Assembly (NCBI RefSeq): GCF_009857435.1 | Contig: NZ_WWCK01000001.1 | Coordinates: 1-64,000, forward strand | Direction: 5' to 3' | Source: Duganella rivi | GTDB lineage: Bacteria; Pseudomonadota; Gammaproteobacteria; Burkholderiales; Burkholderiaceae_D | DNA length: 64,000 bases | In this document: piece by piece, positions 8,790 through 16,994 of the stretch | Numbering within the stretch: the first letter of the stretch is position 1 | Layout: each line of letters begins with the position of its first letter | The notes under the pieces: model-generated | Database searches by the model: none | The model's input: the letters and a program-made list of their open reading frames with translations, nothing else | What the model was told of the DNA's origin: nothing | Program-made: the position numbers and the translations under genes

Positions 8790-9500
8790 ATGAGTGACCT
8801 GAGCAAGCTGATTGCGGACACGCGCGCCACGCTGTCCCGCATCGCCAGCGACTTTTCCCCGGCCGTCTTTGCCTCCTCGCTGGCGGCGGAAGACATGGTG
8901 CTGACTGATTTGATCCTGAAGGGCCAGTACGGTATCGGCATCTTCTCGCTTGAAACCGGGCGCCTGCACAAGGAAACGCTGGACATGCTGGACAAGGTGA
9001 AAGCCCACTACGGCTACGACATCGCGGTCTACAAGCCGCAAGCCGAAGCGGTAGAGGCCTACGTGGCGCAGAATGGCCTCAACGCCTTCTACGACAGCGT
9101 CGAGATGCGCAAGGAATGCTGCCGCATCCGCAAGGTCGAGCCGCTGGGTCGCGCCTTGGCCGGCAACAAGGCCTGGGTCACCGGCCAGCGCCGCGCGCAA
9201 GCAGCCACCCGCGGCTCGCTGCAGGTGGAAGAAGATGACGCCGCCCACCTGATGACCAAGTTTAATCCGCTGGCCGACTGGTCGGAGGAAGACGTCTGGA
9301 ACTACATCCGTGAAAACGGCGTGCCATACAACGCGCTGCACGACCAGGGTTATCCATCGATCGGCTGCGAACCGTGTACCCGCGCCATCGAGCCAGGCGA
9401 AGATGTCCGCGCCGGCCGCTGGTGGTGGGAAAACCCGGAGTCGAAAGAGTGCGGCCTGCACGTAGTCGACGGCAAACTGATACGCATTAAAAAAGGCTAA
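8790..9500 (+). CDS. cysH: Assimilatory APS reductase (Fe-S type CysH)
   Basis: 236 residues. Reduces adenosine 5'-phosphosulfate to sulfite and AMP with thioredoxin. The four cluster cysteines are present as C110-C111 and C193-x2-C196, and the catalytic cysteine is C221 in ECGLH. The paired CC-CxxC set marks the [4Fe-4S] APS reductase rather than the cluster-free PAPS enzyme of enteric bacteria. The substrate-binding SLETGRLH and the Arg-rich region follow the family pattern. This matches the absence of an APS kinase gene (cysC) in the operon. Confidence 0.93.
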   Translation: MSDLSKLIADTRATLSRIASDFSPAVFASSLAAEDMVLTDLILKGQYGIGIFSLETGRLHKETLDMLDKVKAHYGYDIAVYKPQAEAVEAYVAQNGLNAFYDSVEMRKECCRIRKVEPLGRALAGNKAWVTGQRRAQAATRGSLQVEEDDAAHLMTKFNPLADWSEEDVWNYIRENGVPYNALHDQGYPSIGCEPCTRAIEPGEDVRAGRWWWENPESKECGLHVVDGKLIRIKKG

Positions 9501-9506
9501 GTCCAA

Positions 9507-10436
9507 ATGAACGCTTTAGTAGAAAACAACGCGCACGTGAACTCGCGCCACCTCGATGCACTGGAATCGGAAGCGATCCACATCATGCGCGAAGTCGCGG
9601 CCGAATGCAGCAACCCTGCCCTGCTGTTCTCGGGCGGTAAAGACTCGGTGGTCTTGCTGCGCATCGCCGAGAAGGCTTTCCGTCCCGGTAAATTCCCGTT
9701 CCCGCTGGTGCACGTCGATACCGGCCACAATTTTGAAGAAGTCATCACCTTCCGCGACAAGCGCGTGGCAGAACTGGGCGAACGCCTGATCGTCGGCTCG
9801 GTGGAAGAATCGATCCGCAAGGGCACCGTGCGCCTGCGTAATCCGCAAACCGATTCGCGCAATGCCGCACAAGCCGTGACGCTGCTGGAAACCATCGCCG
9901 AACATGGCTTCGACGCCTGCATCGGCGGCGCGCGCCGCGACGAAGAGAAGGCCCGCGCCAAGGAGCGCATCTTCTCCTTCCGCGATGAATTCGGCCAGTG
10001 GGATCCGAAGTCGCAGCGCCCGGAACTGTGGGATCTGTATAACACCCGCGTCCACCCGGGCGAAAACATGCGCGTGTTCCCGATTTCGAATTGGACTGAA
10101 TTGGATGTGTGGCAGTACATCGCCCGCGAAAAGCTGGAACTGCCGCCGATCTACTTCGCCCACGAGCGCCAGGTCATTCCGCGCAACGGCCTGCTGGTGC
10201 CGCTGACCGATCTGACCCCGGCGCGCGAAGGCGAAACCGTTGAGACCCAGGTAGTGCGCTTCCGTACCGTGGGCGATATCTCCTGCACCTGCCCCGTGTC
10301 CTCGGACGCCGCGACCGTGGAGCAGATCATCGCTGAAACCGCGATCACCCAAGTGACCGAACGCGGCGCCACCCGCATGGACGACCAGACGTCCGAAGCC
10401 TCGATGGAAAAACGTAAAAAAGCAGGATACTTCTAA
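9507..10436 (+). CDS. cysD: Sulfate adenylyltransferase subunit 2
   Basis: 309 residues. Catalytic subunit of ATP sulfurylase, forming APS from ATP and sulfate with energy from the CysN GTPase. The PP-loop SGGKDS is at residues 42-47, followed by the HVDTGHNF and GGARRDEEKAR motifs and the C-terminal CTCPVSS region. It starts 6 bases after cysH and overlaps cysN by one base, so translation of the pair is coupled. Confidence 0.96.
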   Translation: MNALVENNAHVNSRHLDALESEAIHIMREVAAECSNPALLFSGGKDSVVLLRIAEKAFRPGKFPFPLVHVDTGHNFEEVITFRDKRVAELGERLIVGSVEESIRKGTVRLRNPQTDSRNAAQAVTLLETIAEHGFDACIGGARRDEEKARAKERIFSFRDEFGQWDPKSQRPELWDLYNTRVHPGENMRVFPISNWTELDVWQYIAREKLELPPIYFAHERQVIPRNGLLVPLTDLTPAREGETVETQVVRFRTVGDISCTCPVSSDAATVEQIIAETAITQVTERGATRMDDQTSEASMEKRKKAGYF

Positions 10437-11740
10437 TGACTACGAGTACGAATACCAACGCGAACGAACAAAGCCTGCTGCGTTTCATCACTGCCGGTTC
10501 CGTCGACGACGGCAAGTCCACCCTGATCGGCCGCCTGCTGTTCGACAGCAAGGGCATCTTTGCCGACCAGCTGGACGCCATGTCGCGCTCCAAGCATAAG
10601 CGCACCGTGGGCGACACCGTCGATCTGTCGCTGCTGACCGACGGCCTGGAAGCCGAGCGCGAACAAGGCATCACCATCGACGTGGCTTACCGCTATTTCG
10701 CCACGCCCAAGCGCAAGTTCATCATTGCCGACACGCCGGGCCACGAGCAATACACCCGCAACATGGTGACCGGCGCTTCGACCGCCGATGCCGTCATCAT
10801 CCTGGTGGACGTATCGAAAGTGAAGCTGCGCGAAGATGGTGGCGTTGATCTGCTGATCCAGACCAAGCGTCACTCGACCATCGCCCACCTGCTGCAGATC
10901 GAGCACGTGATCGTTGCTGTCAACAAGATGGACTTGGTGAACTACGATCAGGACATCTACAACCGCATCGTTAAAGCCTACGGCGAGTTTGCTGCGTCGC
11001 TGGGTTTGAAGGACATCACGCCGATTCCGCTGTCCGCCCTGACCGGCGACAACGTGGTGGAGAAAAGCGAGAAACTGGGCTGGTATCAAGGCCCTACCCT
11101 GATCGAGCTGCTGGAATCGCTGTCGGTGTACGACGAATCGCACGACGCGCCGTTCCGCTTCCCGGTGCAATTGGTGGCGCGCCACAACGGCCACGAAGCC
11201 AACGACTTCCGTGGCTACATGGGCCGCATCGAAGCAGGCAAAGTGTCGGTGGGCGATCAGCTGGTGGTGCAGCCATCGGGCCAAAGCGCGACCGTGAAAG
11301 ATATCCTGACGCTGGAAGGCTCGCATCAATCGGCGGTGGTAGGCCAATCGGTCACGCTGCTGTTGAACGAGTATCTCGACATTTCGCGCGGCGATCTGCT
11401 GTCCAGCGCCGGCAAGCCGGCCACGCAGCTCAAGCAGCTGAAAGCCGATGTGTGCTGGATGTCCGACGAGCCGCTGGACGTGCGCCGTAAGTACTGGATC
11501 AAGCACGGCACCAAGCAGACCTCGGCCAAAGTGAAGACCATCGAGTCCCTGTTGGACATCAACACCCAGCAGCGCCACAGCGCCGAAGGCTTGAAGCTGA
11601 ACGACATCGCAACGATAGAACTGAGCGTGCAGCAGCCATTGGCGGCCGACGCCTACAGCGACATCCGCGCTACCGGCGCCTTTATCCTGATCGATGAAGT
11701 GACCCACCAGACCGTTGCAGCAGGTATGATTCGCCTGTAA
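10436..11740 (+). CDS. cysN: Sulfate adenylyltransferase subunit 1 (GTPase)
   Basis: 434 residues, an EF-Tu-like GTPase that stimulates CysD. P-loop GSVDDGKST (21-29), switch II DTPGHEQYTRN, and the guanine-specificity motif NKMDL are all present, followed by two beta-barrel domains. The length corresponds to CysN alone; there is no C-terminal APS kinase domain as in CysNC fusions. It ends 10 bases before a palindromic repeat, which may serve as an operon terminator. Confidence 0.96.
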   Translation: MTTSTNTNANEQSLLRFITAGSVDDGKSTLIGRLLFDSKGIFADQLDAMSRSKHKRTVGDTVDLSLLTDGLEAEREQGITIDVAYRYFATPKRKFIIADTPGHEQYTRNMVTGASTADAVIILVDVSKVKLREDGGVDLLIQTKRHSTIAHLLQIEHVIVAVNKMDLVNYDQDIYNRIVKAYGEFAASLGLKDITPIPLSALTGDNVVEKSEKLGWYQGPTLIELLESLSVYDESHDAPFRFPVQLVARHNGHEANDFRGYMGRIEAGKVSVGDQLVVQPSGQSATVKDILTLEGSHQSAVVGQSVTLLLNEYLDISRGDLLSSAGKPATQLKQLKADVCWMSDEPLDVRRKYWIKHGTKQTSAKVKTIESLLDINTQQRHSAEGLKLNDIATIELSVQQPLAADAYSDIRATGAFILIDEVTHQTVAAGMIRL

Positions 11741-11750
11741 CCCAAACCTC

Positions 11751-11827
11751 GTCATTCCGGCGAAAGCCGGAATCCATACTGAGCATCCCGCATACTGTCT
11801 ATGGATCCCGGCCTGCGCCGGGATGAC
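11751..11827. repeat. Paired-hairpin intergenic repeat (REP-like)
   Basis: Two hairpins (CCGGCgaaaGCCGG around 11757-11771 and CCCGGCctgcGCCGGG around 11807-11822) lie in inverted orientation, with outer ends GTCATTCC and GGATGAC. Translated, such elements give the well-known spurious VIPAQAGIH and WIPAFAGMT peptides found all over proteobacterial genomes. It lies between cysN and cobA, could stop or stabilise transcripts, and accounts for the false upstream extension of the cobA frame. Confidence 0.8.
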
Positions 11828-11846
11828 GAAGTCAAAGCTATCCGCC

Positions 11847-12566
11847 ATGGCCACTCTCGGAAAAGTGTATTTGATCGGCGCCGGCCCCGGCGCCCAAGAC
11901 CTCATCACCGTGCGCGGTGCGCGCCTGCTGGCGCAAGCCGACATCGTGCTGCACGACGCACTGGTGATCCCCGAGATGCTGGAACTCTGCCCGCAGGCGG
12001 AGAAAATCTCCGTCGGCAAACGCAGCGGCCAACGCTCGGTGGCGCAGCAAGTCATCAATCAGCAGCTGGTCGAAGCAGCACAACGCGCCAAGCTGGTAGT
12101 GCGTTTAAAAGGCGGCGACCCGATGATGTTCGGCCGCGCCGATGAAGAACTGCGCGCGCTGGAAGAAGTTGGCATTGAAGTCGAAGTCGTCCCCGGCATC
12201 ACCACCGCATTGGCCGCAGCAGCCGCCACCAAGCAGCCGCTGACCAAGCGCGGCGTGGCGCGCAGCGTGGGCTTTTTCACCTCCTCCACCGCGCCCGAAC
12301 ACTCGGATCACGACGCCATTCCAGAAACCGATACGCTGATCCAGTACATGGGCGGGCGCGAAGCCATCGCCACCGCAGAGCGCTTGCTGGCGCACGGCCA
12401 CGCGCCGGATACGCCGGTGGTGGTCATCGAAAACGTCAGCCGCCCGGATCAACTAATCCATCGCATCACCATCGCCCAGCTGACGCAGGGCCTCGGCACG
12501 CCGCACGGCCCGGTGCTGGTCATGATCGGTGAAGCCATGCGCGTACGTGTGCATCAGCGGGATTAG
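11847..12566 (+). CDS. cobA: Uroporphyrinogen-III C-methyltransferase
   Basis: 239 residues, SUMT. Adds two methyl groups from SAM to uroporphyrinogen III to give precorrin-2, the first committed step to siroheme (needed by CysI) and cobalamin. Family motifs seen: VYLIGAGPGAQDLIT, VVRLKGGDPMMFGR, VPGITTALAAAA and the LIQYMG region. It lacks the Met8-like N-terminal domain of CysG. I choose the ATG at 11847; an ATG at 11823 lies in the repeat and adds eight foreign residues. The stop codon sits inside a 12-bp tandem repeat. Confidence 0.94.
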   Translation: MATLGKVYLIGAGPGAQDLITVRGARLLAQADIVLHDALVIPEMLELCPQAEKISVGKRSGQRSVAQQVINQQLVEAAQRAKLVVRLKGGDPMMFGRADEELRALEEVGIEVEVVPGITTALAAAAATKQPLTKRGVARSVGFFTSSTAPEHSDHDAIPETDTLIQYMGGREAIATAERLLAHGHAPDTPVVVIENVSRPDQLIHRITIAQLTQGLGTPHGPVLVMIGEAMRVRVHQRD

Positions 12567-12596
12567 CAACGAGATTAGCAACGAGATTAGCAAGAC
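12561..12596 (+). repeat. 12-bp tandem repeat across the cobA stop codon
   Basis: GATTAGCAACGA occurs at 12561-12572 and 12573-12584, with a third copy differing at its last two or three bases at 12585-12596. The first copy contains the cobA stop (TAG); the second and third supply further in-frame stops because the unit is a multiple of three. It looks like a recent slippage expansion with no coding consequence. Confidence 0.8.
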
Positions 12597-12670
12597 AATA
12601 GCCGCTCAACTCCGCGCCTGAATTTCAATTTTCCGTACTAGAATGTCCACTCCCACCATAAGAGGTTTGA

Positions 12671-13372
12671 ATGGACATTGTTCAAAGACTGGAAAGCGCC
12701 TGGCAAACCCACGCCGACGGCCATTTTGAAGCCGCCTTGCAGGAATATAGCGCGCTGTTCGACGAAGCCGATGCCGCTGCGCTGCGCCTGTCCTACGTGC
12801 TGGCCGCATGGGCCAAGCTGGCGGAAGAATACCTGCCGGCGCGCCAGGCGCTGGTCGCCCTGCGTGACCGCCTGACCGCTGAACTGCCGGCTGCACCGCA
12901 GCTGTTCCACGACATCCGCGTCATCAACGACAAGCTGGGCGACTTGCAGAACACCTACCACCTGTTCCAAAGCCTGCCGGAAGCGCTGGCGCAGCAAAAC
13001 GCCCGCGCCGCCCTGCCGTCGATCATGGCATGCGGCGACTTTGAACTGGCGCGCCGCTACCTGCCGCATCCCGAGCATCACCTGGCGCTGGCAGCGATGC
13101 AGCTCAATGAACTGAAGAACAAGGCCAACGTCCTCACCACCGAAGGCATGGCCGAACTGCTGGCCGACGTATTCAACTACACCACCGAAGTTGCATTGGT
13201 ACTGGACTTGCTGAACGGCTGCGGCGATACTGCTGCGGCGGCGATCGCGCGCCAGCAAGCCGTCTCGCTGGTGCAAGCGCCCGAAGCGCGCGCATGCGTG
13301 CAAGCGGAGCTCGATGCTCCCGGCACCACGCTGGACGCCATGGTTGAACTACAAAATTCGGTGACTGCATAG
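12671..13372 (+). CDS. Hypothetical helical-repeat (TPR-like) protein
   Basis: 233 residues, no signal peptide, almost entirely alpha-helical and rich in Ala and Leu. The opening WQTHADGHFEAALQEYSALF resembles a tetratricopeptide unit, but later repeats are too diverged to place. Role unknown. It has a ribosome site (AAGAGG) 8 bases before the ATG, and its stop overlaps the GTG start of the glutamine cyclotransferase gene by one base, so the two are probably translated together. Confidence 0.75.
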   Translation: MDIVQRLESAWQTHADGHFEAALQEYSALFDEADAAALRLSYVLAAWAKLAEEYLPARQALVALRDRLTAELPAAPQLFHDIRVINDKLGDLQNTYHLFQSLPEALAQQNARAALPSIMACGDFELARRYLPHPEHHLALAAMQLNELKNKANVLTTEGMAELLADVFNYTTEVALVLDLLNGCGDTAAAAIARQQAVSLVQAPEARACVQAELDAPGTTLDAMVELQNSVTA

Positions 13373-14145
13373 TGAACAAGATTGTCGCGCAAGCCCTCCT
13401 CCTCTCTGCCTTGCTGCCGGCCGCCATTACGGCATCGGCCGCCCTGCCCACCTACGATTTCAAAGTGGTACGCAGCTACCCGCACGACACGCAAGCCTTC
13501 ACCGAAGGCCTGCTGTACCGCGACGGCGTTCTGTACGAGAGCACGGGCTTGAACGGCAAATCATCGATCCGCAAAGTCGATCTGGCGACTGGCAAAATCC
13601 TGCAAAGCAAAGACATCCCGCCGCAGTACTTCGGCGAAGGCTTGACTGCATGGGGTGATACGCTGATCGGCCTGACCTGGCAAACGCAGACCGGCTTCGT
13701 GTTCGATTTGAAGACGTTTGAATTCAAAAGCCAGTTCGCCTATCCAGGCGAAGGCTGGGGTCTGACGCAGAACGGCAAAGAACTGATCATGAGCGACGGC
13801 ACCGCCACGCTGCGCTTCCTCGATCCGAAAACCTTCCTCGAAGTGCGCCGCGTGAAGGTAACGGCGGACGGCATCGCCGTCGATCAGCTGAATGAACTGG
13901 AAGTGGTGGAAGGCGAAATCTACGCCAACATCTGGCACACGAATACGATTGCACGGATTGATCCCGCGACTGGCAAAATCCTCGGCTGGATCGACTTCAG
14001 CAAACTCTATCCCGAGGCAGGCAAAGGCCAAAACGGCGAAAACGTCATGAATGGCATCGCCTACGACGCCGAGAAAAAGCGCCTGTTCGTCACCGGCAAA
14101 CTCTGGCCGAAAATCTACGAAGTAAAAATCATTCCACGCAAATAA
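13372..14145 (+). CDS. Glutaminyl-peptide cyclotransferase, secreted
   Basis: 257 residues of the glutamine cyclotransferase family (PF05096), a beta-propeller enzyme that turns N-terminal glutamine of peptides into pyroglutamate. A signal peptide (about 1-24, ending ITASA) points to the periplasm. Family features seen are HDTQAFTEGLLY near the N-terminus, the YESTGL motif, QLNELEVV, and the closing MNGIAYD and LFVTGKLWPKIYEV. GTG start shared with the previous stop. The link to its neighbour is by overlap only. Confidence 0.9.
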   Translation: MNKIVAQALLLSALLPAAITASAALPTYDFKVVRSYPHDTQAFTEGLLYRDGVLYESTGLNGKSSIRKVDLATGKILQSKDIPPQYFGEGLTAWGDTLIGLTWQTQTGFVFDLKTFEFKSQFAYPGEGWGLTQNGKELIMSDGTATLRFLDPKTFLEVRRVKVTADGIAVDQLNELEVVEGEIYANIWHTNTIARIDPATGKILGWIDFSKLYPEAGKGQNGENVMNGIAYDAEKKRLFVTGKLWPKIYEVKIIPRK

Positions 14146-14187
14146 CTACCCCGCACGCTTTTAGCGATACGCATGCGTCACCGCTTA

Positions 14188-14217
14188 GGGGTCTGACCCC
14201 GTACGGGGTCAGACCCC
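14188..14217. repeat. GGGTCTGACCCC palindrome, copy 1
   Basis: A perfect 30-base palindrome centred on GTAC: arm GGGGTCTGACCCC, then GTAC, then the reverse complement of the arm. The 28-base core is identical to copies at 20707-20734 and 26293-26320. It lies between the convergent glutamine cyclotransferase and cbiX genes, where it could act as a two-way terminator, although it has no T tract. The flanks are unlike those of the other two copies. Confidence 0.9.
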
Positions 14218-14233
14218 GTGTGGCAGTGCGGGT

Positions 14234-14608
14234 CTAAAGAAGAGCGGATACGCAGTAGTCAGAAAGTGCTTTAAGGACGGCGGGGTTTTCGCCGGCCGCC
14301 TCCACGACCTTGATAGCGGCCTGCGGATACTGGAGGCGCAACTCATCCAGCATCAACGGCAGGTCGCGCAGCACATGGCCCCCCTGCCCTAAAAACACCG
14401 GCACCACGGTAATGTCGTTAACGCCGCCGGCAGTCAATGACGCCACCAGCTCCGGCAAACGCGGCGACATCAACTCAAGAAAAGCCAGCTCCACCCGCAC
14501 TTGCGGCTCGCGCGCCTGCGTCAAATCGCGCAGACGCTCAAACGGCGCCGCCCACGATGCAGCGCGGGCGCCGTGTGCAAACAAGACCAGTGCGCGTTGA
14601 TGATTCAT
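14234..14608 (-). CDS. cbiX: Sirohydrochlorin chelatase (CbiX/SirB family)
   Basis: 124 residues, single-domain CbiX type. Inserts iron or cobalt into sirohydrochlorin, the last step to siroheme. The metal-binding histidine is in the N-terminal LFAHGAR motif, and the second conserved part VVPVFLGQGGHVLRDLP carries the other. The start at 14608 overlaps the lptG stop by one base, so it is translationally coupled to an unrelated gene. An ATG ten codons earlier lies within lptG and is less likely. It complements cobA at 11847; the dehydrogenase step is not encoded here. Confidence 0.88.
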   Translation of the reverse strand: MNHQRALVLFAHGARAASWAAPFERLRDLTQAREPQVRVELAFLELMSPRLPELVASLTAGGVNDITVVPVFLGQGGHVLRDLPLMLDELRLQYPQAAIKVVEAAGENPAVLKALSDYCVSALL

Positions 14609-15777
14609 CAGTGCCGCTCCACCCACCACATGGCCCATATCGCCAGCAGCAGGAATAATAAGCTCGGCGCAATCGCCGTCAGAACCGCCGGCCAGGTACT
14701 CAGCACGCCAAGGTGCGAGAACAGCGTATTCACCAGCAGGAAACTCACCCCCAGCATAATGCCGAGGAAAATCTTCAAACTCACGCCGCCGCTACGCGTG
14801 TGCAGGTAACCAAACGGCAGCGCCAGCGCCATCAACACAAAAATCGCCAGCGGGTCGAACAGCTTTTTCCAGAACGCGATCTTGAAGCGCTCGGTCTCCT
14901 GCTTGTTCTCTTGCAGGTGGCGGGTGTACACCGCCAGCTCATTCGCCGACATGCGTTCCGGGTCTGAACGCGACACCGACAAAATCTTAGGCGTAATCTC
15001 GGACAGCAAATCCTTGGTGGCGCTACGGCGGGTTTCGATCATGCTCGATTCCTGAGCATAGTTGTTAGCCAGCGTGGCTTCAATGCCAGGCTTAAGCAGT
15101 TCAGGATTGGTAAAGATATTCTCCGTCACATCGCTGAGCAGCCACTTGTTATTGCCCTGGAAGGTGCCGGTCTTGGCCTGCGTGATGGAGCGCAAACGGA
15201 AGCTGGTATCGAACTCGTACAGCTTCACATCTTTCAGCGTGCCGTCGGCCCCCACTTCGCGCACGTTGAAGAAGCGCGAACCGGTCACGGTGCCGGTCAT
15301 GCCTTCCGACTTGACGATATCTTTAGTCCACAGGCCGGAACGGAACTCGGTAGAGATGGTCGTGCCGCGCGACGACAGCTTGAACTTCTCCGCCAGCGGC
15401 GCCGTGCGCGGCACCACCAGTTCACCGACGATAAACGTCAGCACCACCAGCACCAGGCCGATCTTGGCCAGCATCCACGCCACCATCTGTGTCGACATGC
15501 TGGACGCGCGCATGATGGTGAATTCCGACGTGGCCGCAAACTGCGCCATGGTGTAGATAGTGCCGATCAGCGCCGCCAGTGGCATCACTTCGTACACGTG
15601 GCCGGGAATCTGCACCAGCACATACATGAATGCATATTGCACGCCGTAGCCATTCTTGCTGACCTTGGGCAGTTCGCCGGTGAGATCCATGAAGGCTTGC
15701 AGCGCCAGGAAGGCCACCAGCACAAAGGCGACGGCTTGCAGTATCGAGACTGCGAAATAGCGTTGCAGGATTTTCAT
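14608..15777 (-). CDS. lptG: LPS export system permease LptG
   Basis: 389 residues, YjgP/YjgQ family. With LptF and the ATPase LptB2 it extracts lipopolysaccharide from the inner membrane and passes it to LptC. Membrane helices are clear at about 12-30, 60-80 and 100-120, and three more at about 305-385; a periplasmic beta-jellyroll lies between. It overlaps lptF by 4 bases (ATGA), as in most Gram-negative genomes. Confidence 0.95.
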   Translation of the reverse strand: MKILQRYFAVSILQAVAFVLVAFLALQAFMDLTGELPKVSKNGYGVQYAFMYVLVQIPGHVYEVMPLAALIGTIYTMAQFAATSEFTIMRASSMSTQMVAWMLAKIGLVLVVLTFIVGELVVPRTAPLAEKFKLSSRGTTISTEFRSGLWTKDIVKSEGMTGTVTGSRFFNVREVGADGTLKDVKLYEFDTSFRLRSITQAKTGTFQGNNKWLLSDVTENIFTNPELLKPGIEATLANNYAQESSMIETRRSATKDLLSEITPKILSVSRSDPERMSANELAVYTRHLQENKQETERFKIAFWKKLFDPLAIFVLMALALPFGYLHTRSGGVSLKIFLGIMLGVSFLLVNTLFSHLGVLSTWPAVLTAIAPSLLFLLLAIWAMWWVERH

Positions 15778-16910
15778 TGCGAGACAGCCTTCTTATTAGC
15801 GTGGCGGTTGCGCTTGAGCGCAGCCAGCAACGCCAGCGGGTGATAACGGTGATTCAAATACAAACGCCATGCAAACAGGCCAAATACCAGCAGCATGGCC
15901 GCCGCGTGCAGCGGCCACCACGACACGGCAAACGTCGCCTTGCCCTGGCGGACGCTGGCCTCGAGCAGTTTGACGAAGTTGTTATAGCTGAAGAAGATCA
16001 GCAGCGCGATGATCAAGTTGGCCGAACTGCCGGCGCGCGGATTGACGAAGCCCAGCGGAATCGCCAGTAAAATCAGCACCAGGCAAGTGAGCGGCGAGGC
16101 CGCGCGCCACAGCAGTTCTGCGCGCGCGCCGTTGCTGGTGTCGTCGAGTAGCTGCATGGTCGGCGTGCTGTCGGTATCGCGGTCGCCCTCCAGTTCCTGA
16201 TTCTGGCTGGTGACGCGCATGCTGTAGCTTTCGAATTCCATGGTCTGGAAGTCGGCCTGTCCCGGCACGCCCTGGTAGCGGCGGCCGTTCTTCAGCACCA
16301 GATAGCGCTCGCCTTTCGGCCCGGTGTTGATCACGCCCTCGCGCGCGACGATGACGGCGGTGCCCTTCTCGTCGACGGTGTTGACGAACACGTTCTGCAC
16401 CACGGCCGTTTTACCGGCCACGCCTTCTACAAAGAAGATGCGGTTGGCCGACGCCGATTCCTTGAACTGGCCCGGCGAGACCTTTTGCAGGTCTTCGCGC
16501 TTTTCAAAGCGTTCCACGTACTCCGAGCTTTTCTGCTTGGCCCACGGCGTGGCGACAAAACTCAGCACGCCGGTCAAGAACACGATCGGCAGGCCGAAGG
16601 TCAGCACCGGCATGATCCAGCGCGTCAGCGACAGGCCGGAGGCAAACCACACCACCATCTCGGAATCGCGGTAGGTGCGCGTGACCACCATCAGCACTGA
16701 AATAAAGCTGGTGAGGATGAGGATAGTTGGCAGATAATTCAGCGTTGCGAACACGATCAGCGCGATCACGTCGCTGGACGCCACCTTGCCGCCTGCGGCC
16801 TTGCCGAGGACAGCGATCAGTGTCCAGGTCACGCAAATGCTGAACAAGACCGTGAAGGAAGCGCCGGCTGTAGCAGCCATTTCACGTCGTAGGGCGCGTT
16901 GGAAGATCAT
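15774..16910 (-). CDS. lptF: LPS export system permease LptF
   Basis: 378 residues, partner of LptG in the LptB2FG exporter. N-terminal helices at about 12-35, 48-75 and 95-120, periplasmic domain, then three C-terminal helices at about 265-360. The first codon is ATG at 16910. There is no ribosome site; instead a perfect TATAAT (16916-16921, minus strand) ends 5 bases before the ATG, which suggests that the mRNA starts at or next to the start codon. Confidence 0.95.
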   Translation of the reverse strand: MIFQRALRREMAATAGASFTVLFSICVTWTLIAVLGKAAGGKVASSDVIALIVFATLNYLPTILILTSFISVLMVVTRTYRDSEMVVWFASGLSLTRWIMPVLTFGLPIVFLTGVLSFVATPWAKQKSSEYVERFEKREDLQKVSPGQFKESASANRIFFVEGVAGKTAVVQNVFVNTVDEKGTAVIVAREGVINTGPKGERYLVLKNGRRYQGVPGQADFQTMEFESYSMRVTSQNQELEGDRDTDSTPTMQLLDDTSNGARAELLWRAASPLTCLVLILLAIPLGFVNPRAGSSANLIIALLIFFSYNNFVKLLEASVRQGKATFAVSWWPLHAAAMLLVFGLFAWRLYLNHRYHPLALLAALKRNRHANKKAVSQ

Positions 16911-16935
16911 TGAAGATTATAATTCGGTAGTTTGG

Positions 16936-16956
16936 CCCGCATATACCTTATGCGGG
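16936..16956. promoter_or_regulatory. Dyad between lptF and pepA
   Basis: CCCGCATA (16936-16943), 5-base loop, TATGCGGG (16949-16956), with further G/C pairing outside. It lies in the 84-base divergent region between lptF and pepA and would form a hairpin in a pepA leader or act as an operator. No regulator is identified. Confidence 0.4.
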
Positions 16957-16994
16957 GCCACAGTTTTAAGTACGTATACGACACGGAGAATCAA

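Noticed and set aside
11823-11846. Earlier ATG for cobA
   Set aside because: It lies in the right arm of the intergenic repeat, and the added residues do not belong to the family.
10433-12058. 541-codon open frame on the minus strand across cysN and cobA
   Set aside because: It is antisense to two clear genes, and its middle is the translated intergenic repeat (VIPAQAGIH, WIPAFAGMT).
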